Shown here one piece after another: positions 61,302-64,000 of a stretch of DNA of 64,000 nucleotides (position 1 is its first letter; the number at the start of each line of letters is the position of its first letter). This DNA is from Aquimarina algicola (GTDB taxonomy: Bacteria; Bacteroidota; Bacteroidia; Flavobacteriales; Flavobacteriaceae), in the NCBI RefSeq assembly GCF_006443095.1, contig NZ_VFWZ01000007.1:62001-126000 (forward strand), read 5' to 3'. Under the pieces are notes generated by a model. It worked only from the letters and a program-made list of their open reading frames with translations, was not told the origin of the DNA and did not search any database. The position numbers were made by a program, and so were the translations under genes.

Positions 61302-62333
61302 TTATTGAAAGTTTTTGTTCCATTGTTCAACAGCATTATTATAGTCCGTTACATCAAATTGGATTAGGTCTCCCATATATTCAACAATTTCTCTTTGTTG
61401 TTTAGATGCATTCGCCATAGTTTCGGTTATTTCAGTATCAAAAATCTTGTTTTGTTCAAGTTCTTCATAGAAATCCAAAACCTTTTTAAACACTTGATTA
61501 ATTTTAATGTCAATTCCTTTTTCTTTGAAAAAATCGCTTTGATTTAAATAATTAATAATATTAAGATTAACCGTGAAAAGTCGAAGAAATGGATGTGGAT
61601 GCTTATGTTCTTTATAATAAATTTCAGGAAGGTCGTCACAAAAATTTGCAATGTGATTTAGCAAACAAGAGCATAGGATGATAATCGTAAATTCTGCATT
61701 CTCTTGAGTTATTTTATCTCCAAAACTTTTTTTGATATACTGTTGAATATGACTTGCAATAGCAATTGAAGCAAGAGTATCAGCATTGGTTTCAAGATGT
61801 TGCTTTACTTTATCATAAGTCGATGTCTTTACGAATCGTTCTTGCAATGTTATGGTCTGCCTTTTTTTTTCGAATTGAATTAAATGGGCAAATTCGTGAT
61901 AATACGTAAACTGTGTTGCTACTTGAAAAGCCAATGCTGTTATAGGGTTGTCAAAATTCTTAATTATATCTGAATATTGCTTTTCTAAATATTCATCAAA
62001 GGATTTATTTTGTAGATAATTGTCTGCGCAATTTTTGATTAAGCCCACATTGATATGAATCGAAAAGGTGTCGTTTTTGTATTGAGCCATTGCATTAGAG
62101 TCAAAATACCCTGTATAAATAAAAATGGATGGGTCAATATTGTAATTTTTTAAATTATCGTTTAGATGTTGCCTACAAAATCTATAAAAATCATCACATA
62201 AATATTCGAAAGGGGTTCCTCTAAAATCAAATATATCTGCGCTATTGATGGCGTCTTTTTCCTTGGCTAATTTTATTTCAGTATCGTAATTCATCACATT
62301 TGATATATAAGATTTTGATAAGAATGCACTCAA
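61302..62333 (-). CDS. Gluzincin-like metallopeptidase in a defence cassette
   Basis: A 343-residue cytosolic protein (possible alternative start Met14). It holds a zinc-peptidase set: H146-E-F-A-H150 in TYYHEFAHLI, then LETNADTLASI with a third ligand Glu181 and Asp185 (the ExxAD pattern), then KHPHPFLRL (about 245-253), like the HPP-x-x-R segment of M48-type zincins. It also begins with a helical domain. No family name can be given safely; phage-exclusion Lit-type (U49) peptidases are one comparison. It lies 22 bp behind hsdS and 82 bp ahead of the GmrSD-like gene, forming one cassette. The activity is inferred. Confidence 0.8.
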   Translation of the reverse strand: MSAFLSKSYISNVMNYDTEIKLAKEKDAINSADIFDFRGTPFEYLCDDFYRFCRQHLNDNLKNYNIDPSIFIYTGYFDSNAMAQYKNDTFSIHINVGLIKNCADNYLQNKSFDEYLEKQYSDIIKNFDNPITALAFQVATQFTYYHEFAHLIQFEKKRQTITLQERFVKTSTYDKVKQHLETNADTLASIAIASHIQQYIKKSFGDKITQENAEFTIIILCSCLLNHIANFCDDLPEIYYKEHKHPHPFLRLFTVNLNIINYLNQSDFFKEKGIDIKINQVFKKVLDFYEELEQNKIFDTEITETMANASKQQREIVEYMGDLIQFDVTDYNNAVEQWNKNFQ

Positions 62334-62355
62334 TTCTTACTTAAAGCTTCTTTTA

Positions 62356-64000
62356 TTACTTTTTCTTTTTAGTCTTGTTTTTAGGCGGTTCGATTATTTT
62401 CCCCCAACCATCAGGAACAAATCCATTTTCTTTCATCCACTTGATTGCAGGCGCAACTCTATCTTTTGGATAAACATATTGAGCTTTTCCTTTATCCCAA
62501 TTCAAGAAATCTTGTTTTATGTACTCATCGCTAATTTCCTGCTTTCTAATAATCCTATTGTTCCAAACCGCATAAAGTGTTGAAATAATTTCAGGAATCT
62601 TGTAATCGAAGCTTATAAATTTGTTGATTAATTCACCAATCCTTTGCAGCTCCTTATTAGAGAAAAAATCATAACTGATTTGAGATTTATTATTCTTGTC
62701 ACCAGGTAAAATTCTGTTCATATTACCCAACTTTTGCTTGTAAAACCAACCCGCCTTTATAGTTTGTTGAAAGAAAGCATAAGTAAATTTGTTGTCGTAA
62801 GGACCAGCCGTTTTTTGCTTATATTCTTGACCGAAATTTCTTTTTAGAATATGGTAATCCGCTAGATACAATAACTTTTCAAACTTTGTGTCTCCGAACT
62901 TTTCATCATTGGCAGATTTATTAATTATGTAAGAAGCTAGCATCTTTCGTTTGACAAAGTGTTTTTCTTCTATGTCTTGTAAAGTAGGTAGTGCTATGAC
63001 TTTAGTTCCCTTATTTTCATTACTTTCAAAGGCTTCTTTTAAAACTGCTTGCACTAGCATTTTAGCGTTAGTTTCGCTTTTGGCTATTTCATGTTTTAAT
63101 GACTCACTTCTTGCTTTTAAACCGTCAATTTTTTCAATAATAGCCTCTTGTTCATCTTGGGACGGAAATGGAATAAGAATGTTGTCCATTTTACCTTTTG
63201 GCAAGCCTTCTCGTCCAGCTCCTGTTTGACATCGGATAATTTCAGATTGAAAATAAGGTGAACAAATTACACTATGAAGATAGTAGCTGATTCGTGAAAA
63301 AATAGGTCTTATGATAGCAACGTGCTGATTGATATTAGCGGTATCAAAATCTTTTGATACAACACAGCACCTACCTATCGAGCCCCCAGTAATATTTAAA
63401 AGTAAATCTTCTGACTGAACTGATGTGCTCTTCATACTCAAATGTATCGATTCTGAAATATGAGCTATATTATCTAAGATTAAACCATAATCATAAACAT
63501 TTTGTGAACGTATAAATTTGATCCCACTATGAATATAAACTGATTTACCGCCCCTAGGTGTTTTACCTGAACCTGTTTTCGAACATAAATTACCAAGTCT
63601 AATCCAATCCCAATTTTCAGGGATTTCAAAAGGAATTTCTTCCTTTGAAATTTTTGGCAGAGGTTTTTCTTTCTTTATTTTTTTCTCTTTTATGAGTTTT
63701 GCCTTTTCAGCTTTTATTTGCTTTAGTAATTCAGATGCTGGCTCAATATTTTTATTAGTTTTACGCCAATCTTCTGTCAGTTTTCCTTGAATTGCGTCTT
63801 GTAAAATGGATTGTTTTAGTTTACCAACAATATCATTTTGACTCCTTATGTTTTTTGAAATTTCTTTGCATTTCTCATAATCAAGTAATGCTTTATTAAT
63901 TTCATTTTTTAGCTTTTTATAACCATTTACAGATTTACCTTGGGATAGTTTTATAGCATCTAACTGTTCTTGTTCGTTACATTTTGGCAACAAAAGAGCT
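62356..64000 (-). CDS. hsdS: Type I restriction specificity subunit HsdS, partial, with fused C-terminal domain
   Basis: The reading frame is open to the window edge, so the true start lies beyond 64000; in the visible part, about 548 codons, the chain begins in the first conserved region (LLPKCNEQEQ). A helical spacer then comes, a second target-recognition domain (WDWIRLGNLCSKTGSGKTPRGG...), and the second conserved helix (FPSQDEQEAIIEKIDGL). After this a 198-residue tail (62356-62952) has FEKLLYLADYHILKRN and KTAGPYDNKFTYAFF, resembling the SocA/Panacea (DUF4065) antitoxin-like domain. HsdM and HsdR are outside the window. The zincin gene follows by 22 bp. Confidence 0.9.
   Translation of the reverse strand, partial: ALLLPKCNEQEQLDAIKLSQGKSVNGYKKLKNEINKALLDYEKCKEISKNIRSQNDIVGKLKQSILQDAIQGKLTEDWRKTNKNIEPASELLKQIKAEKAKLIKEKKIKKEKPLPKISKEEIPFEIPENWDWIRLGNLCSKTGSGKTPRGGKSVYIHSGIKFIRSQNVYDYGLILDNIAHISESIHLSMKSTSVQSEDLLLNITGGSIGRCCVVSKDFDTANINQHVAIIRPIFSRISYYLHSVICSPYFQSEIIRCQTGAGREGLPKGKMDNILIPFPSQDEQEAIIEKIDGLKARSESLKHEIAKSETNAKMLVQAVLKEAFESNENKGTKVIALPTLQDIEEKHFVKRKMLASYIINKSANDEKFGDTKFEKLLYLADYHILKRNFGQEYKQKTAGPYDNKFTYAFFQQTIKAGWFYKQKLGNMNRILPGDKNNKSQISYDFFSNKELQRIGELINKFISFDYKIPEIISTLYAVWNNRIIRKQEISDEYIKQDFLNWDKGKAQYVYPKDRVAPAIKWMKENGFVPDGWGKIIEPPKNKTKKKK

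Noticed and set aside
1..64000. CRISPR array
   Set aside because: No regularly spaced identical repeats of 24-40 bp were seen anywhere; the 14-mers near the integrase are only three and one is inverted.

Overview
The window is AT-rich chromosomal DNA from a member of the Bacteroidota, almost certainly a marine Flavobacteriaceae; Aquimarina or a near relative is my best guess from overall gene style, not a proven assignment. Supporting signs are Bacteroidota promoters (TTTG - about 19 bp - TAnnTTTG) in front of the tRNAs and several genes, the fused ResB/CcsA cytochrome c maturation protein, bacillithiol synthesis (BshB1), the RibBA protein with a dead GTP cyclohydrolase half, many lipoproteins, and flavobacterial gene orders (peroxiredoxin-thioredoxin-DUF6952; ftsK-lolA-lptF-ribB with tpx-dgkA nearby).

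Layout. 0.7-5 kb: a DUF2267 protein and a very large outer-membrane lipoprotein that joins a degenerate metallophosphatase domain to a BamA-like barrel. 5.4-7.4 kb: tRNA-Arg, an HxlR regulator with a YodB-type Cys6, and a divergent YhdH-type quinone oxidoreductase, bracketed by two near-identical terminators. 7.4-14.4 kb: mostly unknown secreted, lipoprotein and membrane proteins and a flavodoxin-like reductase. 14.6-16.8 kb: a TetR module with two matching palindromic operators, a DUF1348 protein and an alpha/beta hydrolase lipoprotein. 17-21.2 kb: a cytochrome c/DUF3365 lipoprotein with a rhodanese, divergent from an AraC regulator and a small-enzyme run (NTF2-like, isochorismatase-like, peroxiredoxin-like). 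21.3-28.8 kb: two inverted paralogues of unknown function around an outer-membrane barrel, a TPR histidine kinase with its LuxR-type regulator, and YARHG and DUF1963 proteins.

28.9-54.4 kb is mainly housekeeping: cytochrome c biogenesis, DUF2520/HAD/RdgB, a CPBP protein, NhaC, a thioesterase, a nitroreductase, a DegT aminotransferase, the ftsK-lolA-lptF-ribB run, dgkA, tpx, the ahpC-thioredoxin operon, a hybrid kinase, a Cys/Met-metabolism PLP enzyme, BshB1 and tRNA-His. Between 34.9 and 35.9 kb lies a gene-free stretch that I read as two tandem minus-strand small-RNA units.

54.4-64 kb: an M28 peptidase and tRNA-Ser(TGA), then the start of an integrated mobile element: tyrosine integrase, a winged-helix-like protein, a BfmA/BtgA-type mobilization protein, a hairpin-rich oriT-like region, and a minus-strand defence cargo. 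The cargo is hsdS with an unusual C-terminal domain (running off the window end), a zinc-metallopeptidase-like protein, and a GmrSD-type DUF262-DUF1524-DUF5655 nuclease. The most novel spots are this cargo, the triple 14-mer at the integrase start and the twin sRNA-like units.
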